A stretch of 20,117 nucleotides of DNA from DASUZB01 sp036377075 (GTDB taxonomy: Bacteria; Actinomycetota; CALGFH01). Below the pieces are notes generated by a model, which saw only the letters and a program-made list of their open reading frames with translations, had not been told where the DNA came from and searched no databases. Positions 6,036 through 12,966 of this stretch are shown one piece after another; the first letter of the stretch is position 1; the number at the start of each line of letters is the position of its first letter. The DNA lies in assembly GCA_036377075.1 (NCBI GenBank), contig DASUZB010000041.1, positions 1 through 20,117 of the forward strand. Reading direction: 5' to 3'. Position numbers and translations under genes: made by a program.

Positions 6036-8330
6036 TCAGGCCTGGGATGGGGCGGCCGACGGCGTGGTCGGCTGGTCCAGCGTCCCCGGCTCGTGGCGCG
6101 TGCGCTGCGCCATGACCCAGTTCTGCAGCTCGGTGGCGGGAAGCGGGCGGCTGAGGTGGTAGCCCTGGGCGACGTCGCAGCCTTGCAGCGCGAGTTGGCG
6201 CAGGTGCGCCTCGGACTCGACGCCTTCGGCGACGAGGCGGAGCCCGAGCGAGTGGGCCAGGTCGATCGTGGTTCGCACGATCGCGCCCGCGGCTGGGTCT
6301 TCCAGCATGCGCACCACGAACGACTTGTCGAGCTTGAGCTCGTCGATCGGCAGCTGCTGCAGGTAGGCCAGGGACGAGTACCCGGTACCGTAGTCGTCCA
6401 CCGCGACCCGCACGCCCAGCCGGCGCAGGGCGCGAAGCACCTGGTCGCTGCGGACGGGATCGGCCATCAGGGTGCCCTCGGTGATCTCCAGCTCGAGGAC
6501 GCTCGGCGGCAGGCCGAACTCGGCCAGGAGCCGGCCGACCTCGACCGGCAGGTGCGCATCGAGCAGGTTCACGACCGACAGGTTGACCGCGACGGTCAGC
6601 CCCAAGCCGGCCTGCCTCCAGGCGCTGCACTGCTCGAGCGCCGCCCGCAGGACGGCCGAGGTGAGCGGCCGCATCAGCCCGGTCTGTTCGGCCAGGGGAA
6701 GGAACGCGTCCGGGTACAGCAGCCCCTGGGCCGGATGGGCCCACCGCACCAGGGCCTCGACGCCGACCACGGCGTCGCTGCGCAGGTCGACCTTCGGCTG
6801 GTAGTGCAGGACGAGCTCGTCCCTGGCCAGGGCGGCGCGGAGGTCCTCGGTCAGCTGCAGGCGGTCACGGCTGTGCTCGTTCGACGCGAAGGCGTAGAGC
6901 TGCCAGCCGGTCCGGGACGTCTTCGCCCGGTACATCGCCACGTCGGCGCACTGCAGCAGGGTCGTGCGCTCGGTCGCGTGGTCGGGGCAGACGGCGACCC
7001 CGATGCTGGCGTCGACGTGGAGCGCGACGCCTTCGAGGACGAACGGGGCACCGAGCGCGGCGAGCAGGCGCGCGGCGACGGCGGCTCCCTGCTGGGGGTC
7101 AGCATGCCGCAGCAGCATGGCGAACTCGTCGCCGCCGAGCCGCACCAGCACGTCCTCGGGCCGTAGCGCACTCGCCATGCGCGGGCCGACCAGCCGCAGG
7201 AGCTGGTCGCCGACGTCGTGCCCGAGCGCGTCGTTGACCTCCTTGAAGCGGTCGAGGTCGGCCAGGAGCAGGGCGACGTTGCCGGTGGCGCCCCGGGCGG
7301 CGAGGGCCGTGTCGAGCTCCGCGTACAGCAGGCGGCGGTTGCCCAGTCCGGTCAGCTCGTCGGTGTGCGCCTGGCGGCGCGACTCGGCAAGGGACCGGAC
7401 CTCCCGGAAGGTCAGGGCCATGCGGGCGGTGCCGGCCAGGACGCAGCCGGTGGCGAGGACGACCGCCAGCGTCGGGATCGGGTGGGAGTAGCCAAGGACG
7501 AGCACGAACAGCGAGCTGACCGAGAACAGCGACGGGATGACGACCACGGTCCAGCCCTCGAGGCGCACCAACCGGGTGTCGCCCGGCGCCAGCGAGGCGG
7601 CCAGGCCGATCAGCGTGGCAGCAGTGGGCCACAGCAGGTCGAGCCAGGTCCCGGCCTGGTAGGTGCCGCTGGCGACGCGGAGCAGGTACACGGTGTCCGC
7701 GACCCCGAACAGCAGGAACCCGCTCGCCAGCAGCCACCAGCTTCGGTTGGAACGCCACCCGGTGAGCGCCATCGCGCCGACGACGAGGACGAGCAGCAGC
7801 AGGTCGGCGACGGGGAAGGCGAGGTTGGTCGCCACCTGCGCGGCGCTGCCGCCAACGTCGGCAAGGACCGTCCGGAAGACCAGGGCGCTGGCGACGGCCG
7901 CGGCACCAAGCCCGCCGACCACGCCGTCGAGCCACAAGCTGGCGTGGAAGCGGACGGCGCGGGCGCGGACGACCAGGGCCAGCGCGGCGTAGGCGAACGG
8001 GTAGAAGCCGAGGAACAGGAGGTCGGCGAGCGACGGGTACGGCGCGGGGTCGAGGTGGCGGATCCACGCCAGCCAGACGAGGTTGCCAGCCGTGTAGACG
8101 GTGAGCCCGGCGGCCATGCTCAGCCAGGCGGCCCGCTCCCGCTCGGCCCGCAGGGCCCGGGTGAGGCAGAGCGCGGCCGCCGCGGCGGTGACGAGGTTGG
8201 GCAGCCAGGTCGTGAGCGGCTCCGAGACGCTTGGGCGGAGCAGGAGGCCCGCGTAGGTGACGAGGCTGGCTGTGGCCAGTGCGCGCAACCCGACGATACC
8301 GCGGTACCCAGCGGGCTTCCTCCAGGGCAT
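6036..8330 (-). CDS. Membrane-bound GGDEF-EAL cyclic di-GMP enzyme
   Basis: A 764-residue protein from ATG 8330. Residues about 10-310 hold eight to ten hydrophobic segments, an uncharacterised membrane sensor. Residues about 320-480 are the GGDEF (diguanylate cyclase) domain with DELTGLGNRRLL and intact GGDEF at 399-403; RPED at 390-393, five residues before it, is the inhibitory I-site RxxD. Residues about 495-740 are the EAL (phosphodiesterase) domain with Glu525 of EAL, the AVNLS Asn, LEITE, DDYGTGYSSL at 645-654, LKLDKS, AEGVE and QGY, so all usual metal-binding and catalytic residues seem present. The protein could thus both make and break cyclic di-GMP; the net activity cannot be read from sequence. 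A frame start at 8360 exists, but GGGAGAG at 8340-8334 places translation at 8330. The gene is divergent from the SDR gene. Confidence 0.93.
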   Translation of the reverse strand: MPWRKPAGYRGIVGLRALATASLVTYAGLLLRPSVSEPLTTWLPNLVTAAAAALCLTRALRAERERAAWLSMAAGLTVYTAGNLVWLAWIRHLDPAPYPSLADLLFLGFYPFAYAALALVVRARAVRFHASLWLDGVVGGLGAAAVASALVFRTVLADVGGSAAQVATNLAFPVADLLLLVLVVGAMALTGWRSNRSWWLLASGFLLFGVADTVYLLRVASGTYQAGTWLDLLWPTAATLIGLAASLAPGDTRLVRLEGWTVVVIPSLFSVSSLFVLVLGYSHPIPTLAVVLATGCVLAGTARMALTFREVRSLAESRRQAHTDELTGLGNRRLLYAELDTALAARGATGNVALLLADLDRFKEVNDALGHDVGDQLLRLVGPRMASALRPEDVLVRLGGDEFAMLLRHADPQQGAAVAARLLAALGAPFVLEGVALHVDASIGVAVCPDHATERTTLLQCADVAMYRAKTSRTGWQLYAFASNEHSRDRLQLTEDLRAALARDELVLHYQPKVDLRSDAVVGVEALVRWAHPAQGLLYPDAFLPLAEQTGLMRPLTSAVLRAALEQCSAWRQAGLGLTVAVNLSVVNLLDAHLPVEVGRLLAEFGLPPSVLELEITEGTLMADPVRSDQVLRALRRLGVRVAVDDYGTGYSSLAYLQQLPIDELKLDKSFVVRMLEDPAAGAIVRTTIDLAHSLGLRLVAEGVESEAHLRQLALQGCDVAQGYHLSRPLPATELQNWVMAQRTRHEPGTLDQPTTPSAAPSQA

Positions 8331-8446
8331 GCACTCTCCCGGTACCGACGACGTCGACAAGTACGGTCGGCCGGCGAAGGCGGCACCTTAGGAAGTCTGC
8401 GAAACTCGGCGGCGGCCGACGGGCCTGGACCGGCCAAGGGGGGGAC

Positions 8447-9226
8447 GTGCTGCTCGACGGGAAGGTCGCCATCGTCACCGGCGGGGGCCGCGGCATCGGC
8501 CGTGGGGTCGCGCACGCCCTGGCCGGCGAGGGCGCGACCGTGGTTGCGGCGGCCCGCTCGCCTGCCGAGCTCGAGGCGACCGCGCGGGACCCAGCCGCCG
8601 GGCGGGGTCGGGTCCAGGCGTGGCCGTGCGACGTCGCCGACGCCGCCCAGGTTCGGGCGCTCGTCCGGTGGACGCGGCGACGCTTCGGCGGGATCGACGT
8701 GCTCGTCTGCTCCCACGGGATCGCGACGGTGCGGCCGTTCCTGCGGACGACCGAGCGCCAATGGGACCAGACCCTCGCGGTCAACCTGAAGGGCTGCTTC
8801 CTGGTCGGCCAGGCAGTCGCGCGGGCCATGGTCGCGGGCGACCGCCACGGCCGCATCGTGTTCGTCTCCTCGGTCAACGGGATCGGCTCCGAACCGCAGG
8901 CCACGGCGTACGACGCGAGCAAGGCAGCGTTGCACGGGCTGACCCGGTCGATGGCGGTCGAGCTGGGGTGCCACGGCATCACCGTGAACGCGGTCGCGCC
9001 GGGCTGGGTCCGCACGCCCCTCACCGAGCCGTTCCTGACCGACGACCTCCTCTCGGGCCGGAAGGTCGTCAACCCGCTCCGGCGCGTCGGCGAGCCGGCC
9101 GACGTCGCCGGGGCGGTGCTGTGGCTGGCAAGCCCGTCCAGTTCCTACGTCACCGGGTCGGTCGTCGTGGTCGACGGCGGCCAGACGGCCATGCTGCCCC
9201 TGCCCGCCGACGCGGGCCTGCTGTAG
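8447..9226 (+). CDS. Short-chain dehydrogenase/reductase (FabG-like)
   Basis: A 259-residue classical SDR. TGGGRGIG at residues 11-18 is the nucleotide-binding glycine motif; Asp62 (CDVAD) contacts the adenine. Asn113, Ser141/142, Tyr155 and Lys159 (YDASK) form the catalytic set. NPLRRVGEPADVAGAVLWLA at 209-228 and YVTGSVVVVDGG at 234-245 complete the family pattern. One variation is CSHG at 88-91 where most members have NNAG. The reaction is a reversible NAD(P)H-dependent keto/hydroxy conversion; the substrate is unknown. GTG 8447 is chosen because the family starts there and a run of seven Gs at 8439-8445 lies just before it. The gene is convergent with the methyltransferase gene (16 bases between stops). 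Reduction of an aminoketone made by the PLP enzyme nearby is possible but unproven. Confidence 0.88.
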   Translation: MLLDGKVAIVTGGGRGIGRGVAHALAGEGATVVAAARSPAELEATARDPAAGRGRVQAWPCDVADAAQVRALVRWTRRRFGGIDVLVCSHGIATVRPFLRTTERQWDQTLAVNLKGCFLVGQAVARAMVAGDRHGRIVFVSSVNGIGSEPQATAYDASKAALHGLTRSMAVELGCHGITVNAVAPGWVRTPLTEPFLTDDLLSGRKVVNPLRRVGEPADVAGAVLWLASPSSSYVTGSVVVVDGGQTAMLPLPADAGLL

Positions 9227-9242
9227 CGGCGCGGGGCGGTGC

Positions 9243-10028
9243 TCACGGCCGTTCGCACACGACCGCATAGTCGTTGAGGCTGAACAGGAACCCGCCGCGG
9301 TCGTCCTGCCGCCGTAGGCCCTCGAGCCAGGCATCGAGCTCCGGCGCTGGGAACGAGCCCGTGCGCCGCAGCACCCTGGCCAGGTGGTGGGCGTAGGCGT
9401 AGCCGAGCTCGGCCGGCCGGAACCGGCGGCTCACCACGACCGCCGCCTGCACGTCCAGGACCTCGAGCGGCGAGTTGCTGGCGATGCCGGCCAGGCGGCG
9501 GCCGATCGTGCCGTCGACCGCGTCCATCCATGCCTGCTGGGTGTCGCAGTAGGCGTGGACGAGCCGTCGGGTCAGGGCGAGGTCGCCGGAGGAGAAGACC
9601 AGGGTGTCGTAGTCGGAATGGCTGAGCACCAGGCGGCCGCCCGGGCGGAGGATCCGGTGGACCTCGACGAGGAGGGCGCCAGGCTCGGGCAGGGCCTCGA
9701 GCACGTTGTGGCACAGCGCCCGGTCGAAGCTGGCGGCCGCGAAGGGGACCGGCCGCTTCAGGTCGGCCTGGACGAGCACGGCCCGCCCTGACGCGCGTGC
9801 TCCCCCGAGGACCGTGGCGCATTCGGCCAGCACGTTGGCCGACCCGTCGAGCCCGACGGCCAACCCACCGCGCAGCGGCGGCAGCAGGAAACGGAGCGAC
9901 GCGCCGGTGCCGCAGCCGAGGTCGACCACGCTGTCGTCGGGCGCCACCTCCAGCAGCGATGCCAGCCAGCGCTGCCGGCTCGGGACGACCGGCTCCACGA
10001 TCTCCTCGACGGGTAACTCCTCGCTCAC
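9243..10028 (-). CDS. Class I SAM-dependent methyltransferase
   Basis: A 261-residue protein. VVDLGCGTGASLRFL (from residue 34) is motif I of class I methyltransferases, binding S-adenosylmethionine. GLDGSANVL is the acidic loop after strand 2, LVQADLKRPVPFAAASFDRA the adenine-binding region, and HNVLEALPEPGALLVEVHRI with LRPGGRLVLSHSDYD the post-motif segments. The C-terminal third, including FRPAELGYAYAHHLARVLRR, is less conserved and would carry substrate specificity, which is unknown. Two in-frame GTG codons compete; 10028 is preferred because GGGAGG at 10039-10034 lies five bases before it, while the GTG at 10034 overlaps that motif. It lies 69 bases downstream of the PLP enzyme gene on the same strand, so methylation of that enzyme's product or a derivative is likely by context. 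Confidence 0.88.
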   Translation of the reverse strand: MSEELPVEEIVEPVVPSRQRWLASLLEVAPDDSVVDLGCGTGASLRFLLPPLRGGLAVGLDGSANVLAECATVLGGARASGRAVLVQADLKRPVPFAAASFDRALCHNVLEALPEPGALLVEVHRILRPGGRLVLSHSDYDTLVFSSGDLALTRRLVHAYCDTQQAWMDAVDGTIGRRLAGIASNSPLEVLDVQAAVVVSRRFRPAELGYAYAHHLARVLRRTGSFPAPELDAWLEGLRRQDDRGGFLFSLNDYAVVCERP

Positions 10029-10097
10029 CGCCACCTCCCTCGTCGCAGGTCGACCGTTGCGCGCCGTCCCGGCTCGGCGTGCGTGCCGACGTGGTGG

Positions 10098-11420
10098 CTA
10101 GGGCAGCACCAGGGTCCGGGGCCCGTCGGCGGGCCGCAGCGGGAAGCGGGCGGCCAGGTCGCGCAGCACGTCGGTGAGCAGGTCGACCTGCTGGTCGGTG
10201 TTCGCCGCGGTGAGCTGCAGGCGGAACCCGACCTCGCTGCGCGGCACGCCGGGGTAGAACGCCAGCGTGGTGTAGACCCCCCGCCCGAACACGAACGCGG
10301 CGGCCTGGTCGAGGTCGGCCGGGTCGGCCAGCGGCACCTGGACGATCGGGAACCCGGTGGCGTTGGGGGTCCAGGCGCCCAGCTCGTCGAGCGTGTCCAG
10401 AACCCGCCGGGCGTGCCCCCACAGCCGGGCCCGGAGCTGGTCGCCGCGCTCGGCGTTCGCGCGGAACCCCTCGAGGACGGTCGCCAGGGAGGCGATCGGC
10501 GACGGCCCCGAGTACAGGTAGGGCGGCGCCGCCACCTTGAGCACCTCCTTCAGCCGGGTCGGGCAGGTGACGAACGCCAGCAGCGACGAGTACGCCTTGG
10601 AAAAGCCGCCCACCAGCACGACGTGGTCGTAGGACTCGCCGAGGTGGCGGACCACGCCGTTGCCGCGCCGGCCGTACGGGCACGGCTCGTCCACGGCGCG
10701 CTCGCCGACCACCCCGAAGCCGTGCCCGTCGTCGACGTACAGCAGCGCGTCGTACTCGCGGGCAAGCCGGAGGTACTCCCGCAGCGGCGGCGGGTTCCCG
10801 GTCATGGAGTTGATGCCGTCGGTGCACACGACGCGCGGCTCCGCGCCGCCGGCTCGCAGCAGGTCCTCGAGCTGCTCGGGGTCGTCGTGGGCGAAGCGGC
10901 GCACGGTGGCGCCGTGCCCACGGGCGACCTGGCAGCCGTCCCAGATCGTCTTGTGCGCCCGGGCGTCCAGGTACACGGTGCCCTGGTCGGCCAAGGCGGG
11001 CAGCACCGAGCTCGAGATGTGGGTGATGGTCGGCAGCGTCAGGACGTCCTCGGCCCCCAGCAGCGCGGCCAACTCGGCGTCGATGCGCTCGTTGAGCACC
11101 GGGCTGGCGAGCATCCGCGACCAGCTCGGGTGCGTGCCCCAGCGGGCAAGGTACCTGGGGACCGCAGCGATGATCTCCGGGTCGAGGTCGAAGCCCAGGT
11201 AGTTGCACGAGGCGAAGTCGGCCAGCCAGTGGTCGCCGATCCGGATACGCCGGCCGTCCTGCTCGTCGACGATCGCGTCCAGCATCGGGCTGGTCTGGTA
11301 CAGGCGCGCCAGCTCGGCGTTGGTCTCCAACCAGCGTGCCAGCCACGTGCGGGTCGAGGCCGAGGTCGCGGGGCGAGGGTCGACCCCGGGGTCGGCGGTC
11401 CTGGGCGACGGTTCGGGCAT
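10098..11420 (-). CDS. Alpha-oxoamine-synthase-like PLP enzyme
   Basis: A 440-residue fold-type I PLP enzyme of the family that includes 8-amino-7-oxononanoate synthase, 2-amino-3-ketobutyrate-CoA ligase, serine palmitoyltransferase and CqsA; these join an acyl-CoA to an amino acid with loss of CO2. Family features are FASCNYLGF (69-77), LDARAHKTIWDGC (151-163) with the PLP-stacking His156, YVDDGHGFGVVGE (228-240) with Asp230 contacting the pyridine nitrogen and His233, and GGFSKAYSS (271-279) with Lys275 as the Schiff-base lysine. Several motifs differ from the textbook forms: DDGHG instead of DEAHG, and WGTHPSWSRM where most members have a Gly/Ser-rich sequence. No biotin, haem or threonine genes are nearby, so product assignment is open. 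An Ala/Pro-rich 25-residue N-terminal tail precedes the fold. Start ATG 11420, preceded by AAAAGG. The methyltransferase follows. Confidence 0.85.
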   Translation of the reverse strand: MPEPSPRTADPGVDPRPATSASTRTWLARWLETNAELARLYQTSPMLDAIVDEQDGRRIRIGDHWLADFASCNYLGFDLDPEIIAAVPRYLARWGTHPSWSRMLASPVLNERIDAELAALLGAEDVLTLPTITHISSSVLPALADQGTVYLDARAHKTIWDGCQVARGHGATVRRFAHDDPEQLEDLLRAGGAEPRVVCTDGINSMTGNPPPLREYLRLAREYDALLYVDDGHGFGVVGERAVDEPCPYGRRGNGVVRHLGESYDHVVLVGGFSKAYSSLLAFVTCPTRLKEVLKVAAPPYLYSGPSPIASLATVLEGFRANAERGDQLRARLWGHARRVLDTLDELGAWTPNATGFPIVQVPLADPADLDQAAAFVFGRGVYTTLAFYPGVPRSEVGFRLQLTAANTDQQVDLLTDVLRDLAARFPLRPADGPRTLVLP

Positions 11421-11520
11421 AGCAGGCCTTTTCGGCTAGAACTCCTAAGAACCTTGCTCCTGTCTATCCTGTCACATGGTCGAGCGGATTGGCGCCGGAC
11501 GACTGCGCAGAACTCGAGGC

Positions 11521-11534
11521 GGCACTGTTGCGTT
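11521..11534 (+). repeat. Left terminal inverted repeat of the IS6 element
   Basis: GGCACTGTTGCGTT; 12 of 14 bases match the right end in inverted orientation. Confidence 0.75.
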
Positions 11535-11569
11535 CGCCGTGAGCGCGCCTGAGCGGCAAGACTGCTGGC

Positions 11570-12050
11570 ATGAGAACTCGACCTGGTCGTGCTCCTACCT
11601 CGCGGTCTGCCTTCGTCGGCTTCCGCTTCCCGCCCGACATAATTCTGCTGGCGGTCCGCTGGTACCTGCGCTTCGGGCTGTCCTACCGCGACGTCGAGGA
11701 ACTCCTGGCTGAGCGTGGCGTCGAGGTCGACCATGTCACCGTCTACCGCTGGGTGCAGCGGTTCATGCCACTGCTAGCCGATGCCGCCCGTCCCTGCCGG
11801 CACGCCGTGGGGGACCGCTGGTGGGTCGACGAGACCTATGTGAAGGTCGCCGGGCAGTGGCGCTACGTCTACCGCGCGATCGACCAGTTCGGCCAGGTCA
11901 TCGACGTGCTCGTCTCCATACGCCGAGATGCCAGTGCTGCAACATGCGTTGGTGCAGAACCTTCGACGTGGACACTACGAGCTGGCGGTCGAGGAGGCAG
12001 CCAGCTGGCGGTTGGGTGTCGCATTCGACGAGCTTGCCCTGGCGATCTGA
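11570..12050 (+). pseudogene. IS6-family transposase, middle deleted and frameshifted
   Basis: From ATG 11570 the frame encodes 124 residues of IS6 transposase: FVGFRFPPDIILLAVRWYLR, the helix-turn-helix region LSYRDVEELLAERGVEVDHV, and WWVDETYVKVAGQWRYVYRA with the first catalytic Asp (residue 87). After about 11941 the reading changes frame and continues at 11943 as HALVQNLRRGHYELAVEE and FDELALAI, ending at TGA 12048-12050, which is the normal C-terminus. The segment between, which in relatives carries the second Asp and the Glu of the DDE triad (about 75 residues by memory), is missing. The protein would be inactive. The clean junction with both sides still well conserved points to a fairly recent deletion. 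Confidence 0.85.
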
Positions 12051-12094
12051 ACCTCGGTCGGCGGTCGCTTCTTCGGGCTGCCCTGAGTCGGCGC

Positions 12095-12108
12095 AATGCA
12101 ACAGAGCC
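12095..12108 (-). repeat. Right terminal inverted repeat of the IS6 element
   Basis: Minus-strand reading GGCTCTGTTGCATT; inverted partner of 11521-11534, with two mismatches. Confidence 0.75.
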
Positions 12109-12176
12109 GGCGAGAGTACGCAGGACGACCGGTTCACAGAATTTGCGTCGGAGACGAAGCTGGCCCCACTTGCTCC

Positions 12177-12204
12177 TTGACAGCAACAGTCTGCTTGTTA
12201 AGGT
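12177..12204 (+). promoter_or_regulatory. Sigma-70-type promoter before the HdeD-like gene
   Basis: Consensus TTGACA at 12177-12182 and TAAGGT at 12199-12204 with a 16-base spacer, in a locally AT-richer stretch. It lies about 105 bases upstream of the ATG at 12309 and about 70 bases outside the right end of the IS6 element. Nothing else was recognised between 12109 and 12308. Confidence 0.5.
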
Positions 12205-12308
12205 CGAATTATCCGGTCACGCGCGCAGGCGACGGTGCGCGGGGACTCCTTGCAGCCGTCTGGCGCTGCGGCGTGCACGTGGTCGACGACCACAGGAAGG
12301 GGGCTCCC

Positions 12309-12905
12309 ATGAACCAGGCGCTGCGGACCGACGCCGCCGACATGCTCGCCCGCATCGGGCGGCACTGGGGCTGGGTGTTGGCGTATGGGCTCCTCACGCT
12401 CTTGGCGGGGGTCGCGACCCTCGTCTGGCCTGGGCGGACGGTCGTGGTGGTTGCCGTGCTATTCGGCATCCAGCTGGTGGTGGCCGGGATCTTCCGCTTC
12501 GGGGCCGCCCTGGCGATCGACGACGTCGACGGCGGGACTAGGGTGCTGCTGGCGCTGCTCGGCGTGCTGTCGTTCATCGTCGGGCTGTACGCGTTGCGCC
12601 ACGTCCTGGTCACCATCCAGGCGCTGGCGCTGCTGCTTGGCATCTTCTGGATCGTCAACGGCGCCGTCGAGACCTTCGCCGCGCTGTCGCACCGCGGCAT
12701 GCAGGGCCGCGGCTGGACCGCGTTCATGGGCCTGCTCAGCATCGTCGCCGGCGCGGTGGTACTGGCCTACCCGGGGATCTCGCTGGTGACCCTTGCGGTG
12801 GTGCTGGGGGTCTGGCTGCTGGTGTTCGGGGCGATGGAGGTCACGCTGGCGTTCCGGCTCCGCTCGGCCGGCAACCTCGCCGCCCACATCGCGCCCGCCA
12901 CCTAG
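12309..12905 (+). CDS. HdeD-like (DUF308) membrane protein
   Basis: A 198-residue integral membrane protein with six hydrophobic segments at about residues 20-40, 44-65, 78-97, 102-122, 135-155 and 158-183. The internal repeat of paired helices and phrases such as GLLTLLAGVATLVWPGRTVV and GLLSIVAGAVVLAYPGISLV, which are two related copies of one motif, are characteristic of the HdeD/DUF308 family. E. coli HdeD takes part in acid resistance at high cell density; in actinobacteria the role is not established. ATG 12309 has AGGAAGGGGG five bases upstream; the frame is open earlier, but without membrane-protein features. A hairpin at 12920-12953 separates it from the exporter gene. Confidence 0.88.
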   Translation: MNQALRTDAADMLARIGRHWGWVLAYGLLTLLAGVATLVWPGRTVVVVAVLFGIQLVVAGIFRFGAALAIDDVDGGTRVLLALLGVLSFIVGLYALRHVLVTIQALALLLGIFWIVNGAVETFAALSHRGMQGRGWTAFMGLLSIVAGAVVLAYPGISLVTLAVVLGVWLLVFGAMEVTLAFRLRSAGNLAAHIAPAT

Positions 12906-12919
12906 TACCTCGCCAACTT

Positions 12920-12953
12920 AGGTCTGCCCGGCCGGCACCGACCGGGCAAACCT
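12920..12953. terminator. Long hairpin between HdeD-like and exporter genes
   Basis: AGGT (12920-12923) plus TGCCCGG (12925-12931) pair with CCGGGCA (12942-12948) plus ACCT (12950-12953), giving an 11-pair stem with one mismatch and a 10-base loop. It begins 15 bases after the HdeD-like stop and ends 13 bases before the exporter ATG. There is no T-run, so it may be a weak terminator, an attenuating structure or an operator for the exporter gene. Confidence 0.5.
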
Positions 12954-12966
12954 TGTCGGGCTCGGT

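Larger units (their letters stand above)
11521..12108 (+). mobile_element. IS6-family insertion sequence, internally deleted, with both ends
   Basis: GGCACTGTTGCGTT at 11521-11534 and its inverted partner at 12095-12108 (reading GGCTCTGTTGCATT on the minus strand) match each other at 12 of 14 bases and resemble the IS26/IS6 end GGCACTGTTGCAAA. Between them lies a degenerate IS6 transposase. The element is 588 bases, against roughly 800 for intact relatives, which fits the loss seen inside the transposase. No 8-base target duplication is visible: the flanks are CTCGAGGC and GGCGAGAG. It lies between the PLP enzyme gene, which starts about 100 bases to the left on the opposite strand, and the promoter of the HdeD-like gene. 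Confidence 0.8.

Noticed and set aside
10098..11420. Calling the PLP enzyme BioF (biotin synthesis)
   Set aside because: Several family motifs differ and no other biotin genes are in the window, so the specific name is not supported.
10083..11552. A 489-codon plus-strand frame opposite the PLP enzyme
   Set aside because: Antisense to a well-supported enzyme with catalytic residues; the plus-strand product is low-complexity.
11513..12116. An 8-base target duplication around the IS6 element
   Set aside because: The flanks CTCGAGGC and GGCGAGAG do not match as a direct repeat.
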